A DNA stretch of 45,399 nucleotides from a virus. Positions within the stretch are counted from its first letter, which is position 1; the number at the start of each line of letters is the position of its first letter. The notes below the pieces were generated by a model. The model did no database searches. It saw only the letters and a list, made by a program, of their open reading frames with translations, and was not told the origin of the DNA. This document shows, piece by piece, positions 1 to 7,484 of the stretch. The position numbers and the translations under genes are program-made. The stretch is taken from the IMG/VR virus record IMGVR_UViG_3300030020_001035, positions 1 through 45,399 of that record. The stretch is one strand, 5' to 3'.

Positions 1-248
1 TCTATCTTTTCCTGTACTGGAACAAATAAATCTAAAAGCTTTGCTGGGAAGTCTTCTTGCTTTAAAATGACATCATTCAATCTAGCGGCGGCATCCCTGT
101 CTTCCAAAGTGTCTGAAAAGTCATATAGAGCCTTAATCACATGGGTATACATATTACAAAGAGCCATTCCCTGGGCTGAAAACGCGTGATCGTTTTTAGC
201 AGCCGCATTCTTAATTCGAGCTGAGATCTGATAAATATTATTTTCCAT
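1..248 (-). CDS. hypothetical protein, 3'-truncated by the window edge
   Basis: This open frame starts with ATG at 246-248 and runs off the left edge after 82 codons without a stop. The visible protein begins MENNIYQISARIKNAAAK and is predicted to be mostly helical, with many Ala, Asp and Leu residues. Its start overlaps the last 11 bases of the upstream gene (238-540), as is usual for co-translated phage genes, and an AAGG about 11 nt upstream may serve as ribosome binding site. I recognise no family. Confidence 0.7.
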   Translation of the reverse strand, partial: MENNIYQISARIKNAAAKNDHAFSAQGMALCNMYTHVIKALYDFSDTLEDRDAAARLNDVILKQEDFPAKLLDLFVPVQEKI

Positions 249-540
249 TTTCTAGCCTTTCTCTGTCTTCGAAGTCTCCACCATGGAACCCTTCTACTAT
301 TTCTGTTCCTTCAATTACATTACGCCCATCAGCACCATAACTAATTGGGTATTTATGGCATTCTTTCAAATCCTTTAACCCAACATCTGAAAGGCTTACC
401 CCAAAAAGAAAGTCATATCCAAAATCCATTACGACCTTGTACATATAGTATTTCTTGTTTCTAGAGCCAGTAAAATGAAATACTTTTAGTACGTCACCTT
501 TATGGATTGGTCTAAGTTTAGAATCGTAGTAAGTTTTCAT
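238..540 (-). CDS. conserved-looking phage protein of unknown function
   Basis: The 100-residue protein has an N-terminal half resembling a small beta-barrel (around HKGDVLKVFHFTG and KKYYMYKVV, residues 13-40). It then has a polar stretch including LSDVGLKDL and ends in an acidic tail. The pattern reminds me of small uncharacterised proteins seen in other phage genomes, but I cannot name a family. It is followed, with an 11-nt overlap, by the partial gene at 1-248, so the two probably share a transcript. No Shine-Dalgarno sequence precedes the ATG. Confidence 0.7.
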   Translation of the reverse strand: MKTYYDSKLRPIHKGDVLKVFHFTGSRNKKYYMYKVVMDFGYDFLFGVSLSDVGLKDLKECHKYPISYGADGRNVIEGTEIVEGFHGGDFEDRERLENGK

Positions 541-594
541 AGAAAAATAGTGATTAACAAATCAATAAATAGTAACATCAAGAAAAACACCATA

Positions 595-1182
595 TTACTT
601 TTTATACATCTCAAATAGAGACAGTCGTTTTCTCTTTTGTGCCGTAATACCGAGTGGGGCAAGTAGTTTTTCGTACTTTAAAATGACTTCCCAAGCTTGT
701 TCTGTGGTCATTCCGATATTTTCACCGGCTTCAATCTCAACGAATGTAGCGTATTTGCCATCTTCATTCTTTACGGTATAATAAACAATGTCTGCATCAT
801 CAAAGAAGTAGATATCGCAGGCCTTATCGATACTAAAATTTTTAATGTAACCAAGTCCTTCGCAAAACGCTACGATTAATGCTGGATCATTCTTGTCAAT
901 TCTCAAATTCACTTCAGTGCGAACCCAATTGTTTTGATCAATATGTTTCTTTTTAAAAGTAAGTTCTGAACGATGTTCGTCTTCACCACCCATTTTATTT
1001 TCGGCGGCCATTCTATACCTTAGAAATTCGTTTTCTTGTCTGACATAGTAGACATCTTTGGATTCTACATAGATAAAACTTTTAGGGTTTAAACTTTTGG
1101 CCAAATCCTTAAAGGCGATGCGGTTGATGTCATCTCCATTATACTTGCATTCTATTTCAAGAAATTTATGTTCTTCGGCCAT
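595..1182 (-). CDS. CYTH-like triphosphate tunnel metalloenzyme
   Basis: The 195-residue protein carries the CYTH signature ExExK near the N-terminus (E9, E11, K13 in FLEIECKY). It also has basic strands LRYR (54-57) and TFKKK (75-79), the acidic YFFDDAD segment near 125-131, and a late ExE strand (E149, E151 in FVEIEA). The family binds triphosphates and divalent metal inside a beta tunnel and includes thiamine or inorganic triphosphatases and class IV adenylate cyclases. The substrate cannot be told from sequence. The gene leads its operon. A promoter (1189-1217) ends 6 nt before the ATG and there is no Shine-Dalgarno sequence, so the mRNA is probably leaderless. Confidence 0.75.
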   Translation of the reverse strand: MAEEHKFLEIECKYNGDDINRIAFKDLAKSLNPKSFIYVESKDVYYVRQENEFLRYRMAAENKMGGEDEHRSELTFKKKHIDQNNWVRTEVNLRIDKNDPALIVAFCEGLGYIKNFSIDKACDIYFFDDADIVYYTVKNEDGKYATFVEIEAGENIGMTTEQAWEVILKYEKLLAPLGITAQKRKRLSLFEMYKK

Positions 1183-1188
1183 AATAGT

Positions 1189-1217
1189 ATACTAGCACGC
1201 TATTGTGTTAAATACAA
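1189..1217 (-). promoter_or_regulatory. promoter of the CYTH gene, leaderless type
   Basis: On the minus strand a -35 box TTGTAT (1212-1217) and a -10 box TAGTAT (1189-1194) are separated by 17 bp. The overlapping TATACT (1186-1191) is an alternative -10 box. Only 6 nt separate TAGTAT from the ATG at 1182, so the start point should fall at about the start codon. Confidence 0.6.
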
Positions 1218-1224
1218 GTCTTTT

Positions 1225-1758
1225 TCATTCATATTTAACATTTTTATGCTTATTGTTGATTTCCTTATTTTTTTCTATTTTCTCTTTCCTATTCGGAAAT
1301 TCTCCTGTTTCATAATAAACTTCATACATCCAGGTATCAAATTCCATGGACGCATACAATTTCCATTTTGGAAACTTTAAATTCGTTTCTTTGTATATGG
1401 TTTCCCAATATTGGGTTCCAGCTACCTCAACATCGTAAATCTTTTTCCTTAAAGTCTTTGGGGCTGGAGTTTCATAGATTTCATCTTCAAATAAATTCTG
1501 CCTATGGATGGCATCTTCGAATTTTAAATCTGGTTGCCTATTCTTTTCATGGATAAACCATAGGTGGTGGGCTATCTCATGTATTAGAGATATAACGGTT
1601 TCAGTTTTAGAACTTTGATGTTTTTTATAAATAAGAATTTCAGAACCGTCTAAGAGCCATCCACCGGCATCTCCCGATTTTTGACCACTAAACGATACTT
1701 TAACGCCCATTCCTTGTGCGTATTTCGTTAAACGGCTTAATTCTTCATCTCTAATCAT
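1225..1758 (-). CDS. HExxH zinc metallopeptidase-like protein
   Basis: The 177-residue protein contains a zinc-metallopeptidase helix, SLIHEIAHHLW, with H60, E61 and H64 as the HExxH motif. A third ligand is probably one of the Glu residues in the following helical region. The arrangement resembles small ImmA/IrrE-like or SprT-like phage peptidases, but no helix-turn-helix is visible. AAGGGA lies just upstream of the ATG. It sits 8 nt downstream of the GMP reductase-like gene and is probably co-transcribed with it from 2911-2939. The target is unknown. Confidence 0.6.
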   Translation of the reverse strand: MIRDEELSRLTKYAQGMGVKVSFSGQKSGDAGGWLLDGSEILIYKKHQSSKTETVISLIHEIAHHLWFIHEKNRQPDLKFEDAIHRQNLFEDEIYETPAPKTLRKKIYDVEVAGTQYWETIYKETNLKFPKWKLYASMEFDTWMYEVYYETGEFPNRKEKIEKNKEINNKHKNVKYE

Positions 1759-1766
1759 AACATCCC

Positions 1767-2888
1767 TTAAGTGCGCCAGTGCGATCCATTTTCTGTTCTT
1801 GTGGCACGACTAATTCTAACGAATTCAACTCTTGCGTGAAATTCTTCTAGGTTTTTAGCGCCCACATAGGAAAATGCGCTTCGTAAGCCCCCCTGAATAT
1901 CGTCCAAAACATCTTTTACTGATCCTTTGTATGGCACAAGGAAGGATTCACCTTCAGTAGTCCTGTGTGTGCCGGTCTTGCCTTGAGAATCGTAAGCTTC
2001 TTTGGAGGCTGATCCACGGTATTTCTTTAGAGCTTTCCAGTTAGGCCTAAGATAGCCACCAGCAATACCATTTTCAAATTGTTCTTTGGTAAGCATCTCA
2101 GAAGTCCCTTCATGAATATACACTACATCTCCTGGCGTTTCATCAGTTCCAGCAAGCATTCCGCCAAGCATTACCAGACTAGCCCCAGCACCCAAAGCTT
2201 TAGCGATGTCTCCCGGAGTCTTCATTCCCCCATCTGCAATGGTTGGGATTCCTGTGCCTTCTAAAGCATTTACTACGCTAGTCACGGCTGATAGTTGAGG
2301 ATAACCTACACCGGTCTTAATACGAGTAGTACACGCACTACCTGGACCAATACCTACCTTAAATCCGTCAATTGATACTTGGCCTAAAAATGGCTTAAGG
2401 CTTTCGCCTGTTGCGAAATTACCAACGATTATGGCAGCGTTATCTCGGAAACGTTCTCTCAACCTTTTTACTTGATTCAGAACTGCTTCTTGAGCACCGT
2501 GAGCAACATCGACTATAAATACAATGGCACCCATGCAATACAACGCTTCAGCTCTTTCGAATTCATGGTCGCCAATACCAACAGAAACCATAGGCCTGTA
2601 AATACATTCCATATCCTCGATGATCATAGCTTCGTCGAACATTTTGGCGTTTTCTTCAATTGTACAAAATCTATGAAGGCATGCTTGGGCACCGTAATTT
2701 AACATAGCATGAGCCATTTTTACATCGGTAATAGTGTCCATATTAGCCGAAATTACTGGGAAATTACATCCGATATCACGGAATACCTTATGATTAGTAG
2801 ATACACGTAGATCTACGTCTTTTCTACTTGAAATCGTTGAGAATTTTGGAACAATTAGGACATCATCGAAAGTGAACAATTCTTGCAT
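1767..2888 (-). CDS. guaC: GMP reductase-like (IMPDH/GMPR family) enzyme
   Basis: From the internal ATG at 2888 the protein has 373 residues and no CBS domains. It contains FDDVLIVPK (7-15), SANMDTIT (48-55) and the active-site loop [11 protein letters not shown] with Cys186, followed by [10 protein letters not shown]. That last motif is typical of GMP reductase rather than IMP dehydrogenase. The expected reaction is NADPH-dependent conversion of GMP to IMP, feeding guanine nucleotides back to the adenine branch. The longer open frame begins 17 codons upstream, but that ATG lies inside a promoter spacer. The internal ATG has an AGAGGG ribosome site, so I prefer it. IMPDH activity cannot be excluded. 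Confidence 0.8.
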   Translation of the reverse strand: MQELFTFDDVLIVPKFSTISSRKDVDLRVSTNHKVFRDIGCNFPVISANMDTITDVKMAHAMLNYGAQACLHRFCTIEENAKMFDEAMIIEDMECIYRPMVSVGIGDHEFERAEALYCMGAIVFIVDVAHGAQEAVLNQVKRLRERFRDNAAIIVGNFATGESLKPFLGQVSIDGFKVGIGPGSACTTRIKTGVGYPQLSAVTSVVNALEGTGIPTIADGGMKTPGDIAKALGAGASLVMLGGMLAGTDETPGDVVYIHEGTSEMLTKEQFENGIAGGYLRPNWKALKKYRGSASKEAYDSQGKTGTHRTTEGESFLVPYKGSVKDVLDDIQGGLRSAFSYVGAKNLEEFHARVEFVRISRATRTENGSHWRT

Positions 2889-2910
2889 CGGTTTCCCTCT
2901 AGTTAGTACC

Positions 2911-2939
2911 AATATACCATTTTTGAAAAATTTAAGCAA
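2911..2939 (-). promoter_or_regulatory. promoter of the GMP reductase operon, leadered type
   Basis: TTGCTT (2934-2939) and TATATT (2911-2916) are separated by exactly 17 bp. Transcription would start near 2904 and leave a short leader that includes the AGAGGG ribosome site before the ATG at 2888. This contrasts with the leaderless promoters elsewhere in the window. Confidence 0.5.
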
Positions 2940-2941
2940 GT

Positions 2942-3802
2942 TTATTTTTTATCAATGCTTTTAAATGCGCTTGCTATAGCGCTTAACCATTCTTTTTCCT
3001 TAAAATCTCTTTCTTCTTGATAATATTTGCTTAATTCGGCAGTAGCGTCGTCTTCTGAGTACCCAGCTAAAGCAAAATCGTAGGCCAAAGCGAACCAAGT
3101 CTGATTACGCCCGTTCTTAAAAACTATACCGTTCTTGAGTTGGTATTTAGCCCATGTAGAAAGTTTGTCGTAGTCACCCTCGCCTTCAGGAATAGCCCTC
3201 TTAGTTTTTAACTTAGGGGATAAGTGAGGCCATTTATGAAGCCAAGCGAAGAGTTCTTTGTGACTTACCCTTTTCTTTAATCGAACCAGTCTTTGCCTTT
3301 TACCCGGTTCTCGGAATACTTCTGGGATCCTAACACACCTAGATGGATTGGCACAAGCCTTATCAGCAGTAGTTATTATAGCAAAGATCCATTGCGCAAT
3401 CAAACCATATTGAGTCCTATCCTTTAGATCCTCGTCTAGGGTAATTACGGTATGGATAGACTTATTTCCACTAAATACTTGGGCCGTAAAAGGCATTTTT
3501 AGGTGATTGATCGTGTTGATCTGCTCTTTTAGGGTGCCAACATCTAATTCAACCAAAAAGGATCTAAATTTATCCACACCTTCATCGCACCTAAATCCTT
3601 TCATTGGATTTAGAGCTACCATTATTAACTTATCGCTATTTACGATTTTGGTGTATTTAGGATCCTTGGGGATAAGTGTAACCTTACCCCCCAACACTTC
3701 TTCTAATGGAACTGGCTCGGTCGCATAAAGAGAATTCTGGACACAAACTTTTTCATTTGCATTAAATAGCAATTTAAAAAAATCTTGTGTCTTTTCATTC
3801 AT
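2942..3802 (-). CDS. archaeo-eukaryotic-type (PrimPol-like) primase
   Basis: The 286-residue protein has the catalytic order of the AEP primase superfamily. There is an acidic hhExD motif (E85, D87 in FLVELDVG), then SGNKSIH (111-117) matching the nucleotide-binding sxH motif, then a basic NPSRCVRIP segment near 152-160. A C-terminal helical domain (about 200-286) resembles the helical tails that accompany phage primases. Its likely role is primer synthesis for the DnaE polymerase. It starts 2 nt after the stop of the 132-residue gene upstream and lacks its own ribosome site, so translation is probably coupled. Confidence 0.65.
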   Translation of the reverse strand: MNEKTQDFFKLLFNANEKVCVQNSLYATEPVPLEEVLGGKVTLIPKDPKYTKIVNSDKLIMVALNPMKGFRCDEGVDKFRSFLVELDVGTLKEQINTINHLKMPFTAQVFSGNKSIHTVITLDEDLKDRTQYGLIAQWIFAIITTADKACANPSRCVRIPEVFREPGKRQRLVRLKKRVSHKELFAWLHKWPHLSPKLKTKRAIPEGEGDYDKLSTWAKYQLKNGIVFKNGRNQTWFALAYDFALAGYSEDDATAELSKYYQEERDFKEKEWLSAIASAFKSIDKK

Positions 3803-3804
3803 AC

Positions 3805-4203
3805 TTATTTTTTAGCTAATTCTTGTAAAGCAGTAAATGTAGTTGGATCCACTATTAACTTCTGCCCAGCGCTATCTTTTGATGCTGCCTCTAAATCTTT
3901 CTGTGTTGCTTCTAAGGCTTGTTGTTCTGCAATTTCTTTCTGAAGTTTTTCTCGTGTATGTCTATCTTCCAATATTTGCATCATATGCTTTTTAACTTCT
4001 TCAACGGTAAAACGATGAATTACAACTTTTTGATCTGTAAATACTTTCTTTCCTAATTTACCCATTTGGTCGGCCAAGACCACTTCACGATCGCGTTCGT
4101 AAAGTTGTGGTACCCCCCTATTGACAAACTTCTGCCAACGCGAAGATGCCCCAAAAGCTTTTAGTGACAATTCATTTAATTCCTGTCTAGTCTTGTATTC
4201 CAT
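3805..4203 (-). CDS. hypothetical protein between helicase and primase
   Basis: The open frame extends to 4224, but the ATG at 4203 (MEYKTRQELNEL) has an AGGAG ribosome site 7-8 nt upstream, which makes a 132-residue product most likely. Residues 85-120 are rich in Glu, Gln, Lys and Ala, as in a coiled coil. The N-terminal part has an ELSLKAFGASSRWQK segment. Its place between the DnaB-like helicase and the primase suggests a replisome accessory role, which is inference from position only. Confidence 0.7.
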   Translation of the reverse strand: MEYKTRQELNELSLKAFGASSRWQKFVNRGVPQLYERDREVVLADQMGKLGKKVFTDQKVVIHRFTVEEVKKHMMQILEDRHTREKLQKEIAEQQALEATQKDLEAASKDSAGQKLIVDPTTFTALQELAKK

Positions 4204-4354
4204 TTTCTTTCTCCTCTTTTTCACTTATTTTAATGTAAACTTCTTCAATATGTTGATCGCTTACATCTTTGTTTTCAACCATTTCAAATAAAGCGGACAA
4301 TGCCTCTTTATTCGTTAATTTCTCTTTTTCCCATAACACGCACACAACACACAT
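4187..4354 (-). CDS. small CxxC protein, 55 residues
   Basis: This frame begins with ATG at 4352-4354, sharing one base with the stop of the helicase gene (TAATG), and ends with TAG at 4187-4189. The product starts MCVVCVLWEKEKLTNKEAL, with a CVVC pair at residues 2-5, and continues as an acidic helical segment. Similar very short proteins with an N-terminal CxxC-like pair followed by a WEK motif seem familiar from other large phages, but I cannot name a family. It overlaps the start of the next gene by 17 nt, consistent with coupled translation. One CxxC pair alone cannot make a full zinc site. Confidence 0.6.
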   Translation of the reverse strand: MCVVCVLWEKEKLTNKEALSALFEMVENKDVSDQHIEEVYIKISEKEEKENGIQD

Positions 4355-5496
4355 TATTCTTCACTCTTTTCGTCTTTTTTAGGCAAGCCTATGTCACTTT
4401 TGTATTTCTTCTCTAAATTTTCTTGTACTATTTTGGCCACTCTTAATTGAAATTTTTCGTCGTATTTAACGAACTTACCACGTTCATATCCTACATAAAT
4501 AGTTTCGCCTACAGAATCATTAAATCGGCTCTTCCACACTTTCCATTTACTTCTCAAATAAGCACGCTCTGGAGAAATTTCAGCAATGAAAGTGGCCTTA
4601 TCGCATATTTCTTTGCTTCCCTTTAATCGCACGTTGAATGGGGTAGTATCTTCTTCGTTAACTAATCGTTTCATTTGAGCCATTACGACAATCGGGCCTG
4701 GATAAACTAACTTCATTTTATCTAGAAATGCGGCAAACATTGCCTGAACTTTGTACTGATCTAAATCGGTATTATTCCTAGATACCTTTACGTTTTGGTA
4801 ATAATCAAGAATAACTACATCTGGAGGGTTACCGCTTTCGAGTAAACTCGTAAAGATTCTCTCGATACCTTCAAGAGTTGTTGTCCATCCAGAGATTCCC
4901 TGATAAGTATCTCCGATAATGGATAGGGTGTCATTCTTACACCAAAGTGGAATGAATTTAGCGTACTGATCTTTTTCTTCGCCTGTAATTTCATTGTGAT
5001 TGGTGTACTTTAACCCTAAATGTACTGCCGTAATACGATTGTAGAAGTCTTCTGGGGCTTCCTCGTTAGATAGAACAAGGACTCTTCCTGGCTTTCCTGT
5101 AGCTGGATTGATATTGGTAACAGTAGAGTAAATAATATTTGCTACCGCTGTTGATTTACCGTCTCCTGTATCTGCTCCAATCAAAATAAGATTTTTTCTA
5201 AAAAAAGGGACTATCTTTCTAAAACTATCATTCATAAATGACATAGATTTTTTTGCAGCCTCAATATACTCATTACTAGAACTTATCAATCCCTCAACAT
5301 ATTCTTTGGATAGGTGCGAAAAATCTACATTCTTACCTTTTTCGAGTTCTTCTTTATTTTGCTGTAAAATATTGAGATCTCGTTCAACTCTATGTTCTTG
5401 TAAAATAAGGGCTTTCGCCTGAACGTTCTTTTTGCGTTCATCGTTTTCCTTATCCATTACTAGTTTTTTATCAAAATCGTCTAACTCTTTACTCAT
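4354..5496 (-). CDS. DnaB-like replicative helicase
   Basis: From the ATG at 5496, preceded by AGGA at good spacing, the protein has 380 residues. It shows a RecA-type ATPase core with Walker A GADTGDGKST (107-116) and Walker B VVILDYYQN (around D231), followed by a motif resembling the DnaB H3/H4 region (IVVMAQMKRLVNEE). The N-terminal 80 residues are charged and helical and do not resemble a full DnaB N-domain. It is expected to unwind DNA ahead of DnaE and partner the AEP primase encoded 0.5 kb downstream. An upstream ATG at 5526 is in frame but has no ribosome site. Confidence 0.75.
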   Translation of the reverse strand: MSKELDDFDKKLVMDKENDERKKNVQAKALILQEHRVERDLNILQQNKEELEKGKNVDFSHLSKEYVEGLISSSNEYIEAAKKSMSFMNDSFRKIVPFFRKNLILIGADTGDGKSTAVANIIYSTVTNINPATGKPGRVLVLSNEEAPEDFYNRITAVHLGLKYTNHNEITGEEKDQYAKFIPLWCKNDTLSIIGDTYQGISGWTTTLEGIERIFTSLLESGNPPDVVILDYYQNVKVSRNNTDLDQYKVQAMFAAFLDKMKLVYPGPIVVMAQMKRLVNEEDTTPFNVRLKGSKEICDKATFIAEISPERAYLRSKWKVWKSRFNDSVGETIYVGYERGKFVKYDEKFQLRVAKIVQENLEKKYKSDIGLPKKDEKSEE

Positions 5497-6043
5497 TGCT
5501 GTTCCTAAAAGTTGTCTTGATAGCATTTAATTCTGCCAATAAATCTTCGTTAACTTGCATTGGCTCTAAATCAGATGTATCGTATTTTGGATCGTCATCA
5601 ATATATTTTACTGGCTTAAGAGCTACTTCCAAATCTGGGATATCTTCTTCTGGATTCCTGTACCCTCCCGTAAGTGATGGAGATAGCTTCTCTATTTTCT
5701 TGGGAGGAGCATTTTCACTGAAATTAATCTGTTTTTCTAAAACAATGCCTTTCCAGGTCTTAATTTCTTCTTTTCGTTTTCTTTCGACTATAGTTTTTGA
5801 AAGTTTTTGAATTTCCTCTGACCAACACAGTTCGGCAAGGAAAAAGCATACATGGGGTTTAATAATTTCTTTAGGGGTATATCCGTATGCTATTAGAGTA
5901 GAATAGAGATAGTGGAAATGTTCTTCTCGATCAGTTCTTGAAACTTCTGTATATTGCTTGCCACGTTCAGAAGTACGGTTAACTCCATACTTTTCCTTCC
6001 ATGCTAGCATTATATCTTCTATTGAGAATTTTTCGTCTTCCAC
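5489..6043 (-). CDS. hypothetical protein upstream of the helicase
   Basis: The 184-residue protein starts with GTG (GTGGAAGACG), with GGGG about 8 nt upstream. The N-terminal 90 residues are predicted helical and contain TDREEHFHYLYSTLIAYG and a CFFLAELCW segment. The C-terminal half is charged, proline-rich and probably flexible. The last 8 nt overlap the helicase start, so the two proteins are translated together. A helicase-loader or adaptor role would fit the location, but no motif supports it. Confidence 0.7.
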   Translation of the reverse strand: MEDEKFSIEDIMLAWKEKYGVNRTSERGKQYTEVSRTDREEHFHYLYSTLIAYGYTPKEIIKPHVCFFLAELCWSEEIQKLSKTIVERKRKEEIKTWKGIVLEKQINFSENAPPKKIEKLSPSLTGGYRNPEEDIPDLEVALKPVKYIDDDPKYDTSDLEPMQVNEDLLAELNAIKTTFRNSNE

Positions 6044-6044
6044 G

Positions 6045-6950
6045 TTACGCCCCGATTGATTTTAGAAGTTTTTTGGCTGTAGACACTTCTTTTCTATATT
6101 CGCTCTTATTTCTATTTTTTGCAATGAATTTCTTCAAAATAAGCGCCTTTTTATCATTAGGCTTATTGTCAAATCTATTCATGAACTTTTGAAGTTCATC
6201 GGCATTATAAACCTGATCTGGGCGTTTATTGTAGAGATTACAATAAGGATTGACATCAGAAACGATTAAATCTTCAATTTGTAGATCCCTTTGTTGTATT
6301 GGAAAACATATGTACCAGGACTCATCGAATTGAAAGGCTGTTACACTGTTTTTTACATTCGCTTTTTTTCTAATTGATTTGAATGTTGGAAAATCGATTT
6401 TTTTGAATCCATAATCCGCATAATTCTTAATTAATTTTGTTGGATATCGTGGAAGTTCAGAATTGCCTGTAAAAGCCAAATATTCCTCTGATGACTGACC
6501 CTTAATATTTCTTAATTTTTTCTTACAAATCCTTACTAGATCTTCCATTCTTTGTTTATAAAAAATAGAAAAATTTGCCCTGTTTTGTTGTAAGAAATCT
6601 TTAGGTTCAGGAGGATTGCCTTCATGTCTTAACAGCCATTTTTCAATCCATTCATCGTTTTTCTCTTCCATTTTTTCTAATGTAAATAGATTTAAAAAAG
6701 AAACCAAATGAACTTGGCCAATGCTTGTTACGTCATCTAGATACATCCCAACGGTTTTAAACAGATTGTAATAGGTAAAGAAAGTTTTTCTTGAGAGATT
6801 CTCAACAATTTTCATGTAAGGAGCCATCTCTTCAATACTAGGATTGCCCTTAGCTTTACGAAGATACTGATGTCTTAAGTAACATAATTCGAAATCGTCT
6901 TTACTACTGATTTTGCGTTTCTCTGGTGCTGGTCTATCAACCTGTATCAT
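6045..6950 (-). CDS. divergent sigma70-region-2-like protein (tentative)
   Basis: The 301-residue protein has, around residues 48-92, a segment reading LSRKTFFTYYNLFKTVG then YLDDVTSIGQVHLVSFLNLF. This matches the shape of sigma70 regions 2.1-2.2 (DDL-x-x-x-G-x-x-x-L, a bulky helix that contacts the RNA polymerase clamp). I see no convincing region 4 helix-turn-helix. The C-terminal 100 residues are strongly basic (KKALILKKFIAKNRNKSEYRK). It could be a phage sigma-like transcription factor or an unrelated helical DNA-binding protein. AGGAG lies 7 nt upstream of the ATG, directly after the non-coding stretch 6951-7196. Confidence 0.4.
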   Translation of the reverse strand: MIQVDRPAPEKRKISSKDDFELCYLRHQYLRKAKGNPSIEEMAPYMKIVENLSRKTFFTYYNLFKTVGMYLDDVTSIGQVHLVSFLNLFTLEKMEEKNDEWIEKWLLRHEGNPPEPKDFLQQNRANFSIFYKQRMEDLVRICKKKLRNIKGQSSEEYLAFTGNSELPRYPTKLIKNYADYGFKKIDFPTFKSIRKKANVKNSVTAFQFDESWYICFPIQQRDLQIEDLIVSDVNPYCNLYNKRPDQVYNADELQKFMNRFDNKPNDKKALILKKFIAKNRNKSEYRKEVSTAKKLLKSIGA

Positions 6951-7196
6951 GGCGGACTCCTAATTTTAGCGTAAGGCCAGACGCGACTCTGGCAACCTTA
7001 TTTTCTAGCATACTCAAGTTAAGTATGGCTTCAGCACGTCGAGTGTCACTTCGCTGATTCTTCAATCATGGCTCTGCTCGTCGCCGTAAAAGGTCTGGCT
7101 GTCTGAGAGTGTCTCTAGTAGGCTAGGCTTGGTAGTCATTTCAACCAAGTCCGGTCCCCACAGCTTTCCACTCCGCTTACGTTCTCTTTCGAGAAT
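6951..7196 (-). ncRNA. candidate structured non-coding RNA region
   Basis: No open frame covers these 246 bp, the longest gene-free stretch, and they look clearly richer in G and C than the neighbouring genes. Read on the minus strand they fold into several hairpins. There is a GAAA tetraloop on a 5-bp stem (7182-7195), a 6-bp stem (7128-7149), a 5-bp stem with a tetraloop (7055-7068), a 6-bp stem (7009-7027), and a 10-bp stem with a 3-nt bulge (6972-7000). A 6-bp long-range pair (7176-7181 with 6970-6975) could close the fold but competes with the last hairpin. The GNRA loop favours the minus strand, the direction of flanking transcription. I recognise no known RNA family. Confidence 0.4.
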
Positions 7197-7484
7197 TTAT
7201 TGATTTAATAATTGATCAAATTCGGAACAAGTCATTTTTAATACATGAAGTGTTTGGTAACCTGCTAGTTGCACATAGCAAGTTTTTGAAAACTCAGTAT
7301 AAAAAATAATTTTATCCCTTGAAATTCGTACTGTAGAATCTGCCTGACATTCTTTTGAATCGCCACCACAGGTATATTCCATTACCGTAATAATCTGAGA
7401 ACGATGCTTTTCTGGCTGAGGAGCCTCTTGAATTTTAATTAGAGAGCATCCTGACATTAAAGCAAATAGCGCCAAATATTTCAT
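7197..7484 (-). CDS. small lipoprotein
   Basis: The 95-residue protein has a short signal sequence ending in a lipobox, LMSGC, with Cys13 as the predicted lipidated residue. The mature part contains three further Cys residues at CGGDSKEC and TC, plus a late Cys in MTCSEF, which suggests disulfides in an oxidising compartment. GGAG lies just upstream, overlapping the end of the recombinase gene. It may be an envelope protein made in infected cells. A spanin-like role is possible, but no lysis gene is adjacent. Confidence 0.6.
   Translation of the reverse strand: MKYLALFALMSGCSLIKIQEAPQPEKHRSQIITVMEYTCGGDSKECQADSTVRISRDKIIFYTEFSKTCYVQLAGYQTLHVLKMTCSEFDQLLNQ

Noticed and set aside
541-594. A leaderless promoter for the gene at 238-540
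   Set aside because: TTG-type boxes occur, but no -35/-10 pair with 16-18 bp spacing and 6-8 nt to the ATG could be found.
2889-2939. N-terminal extension of the GMP reductase gene
   Set aside because: The upstream ATG falls within a promoter spacer, and the internal ATG at 2888 has a clear ribosome site and matches the family start.
6951-7196. tRNA, tmRNA or RNase P RNA in the gene-free region
   Set aside because: I found no T-arm, anticodon arm or CCA end on either strand, and no RNase P or tmRNA core motifs.
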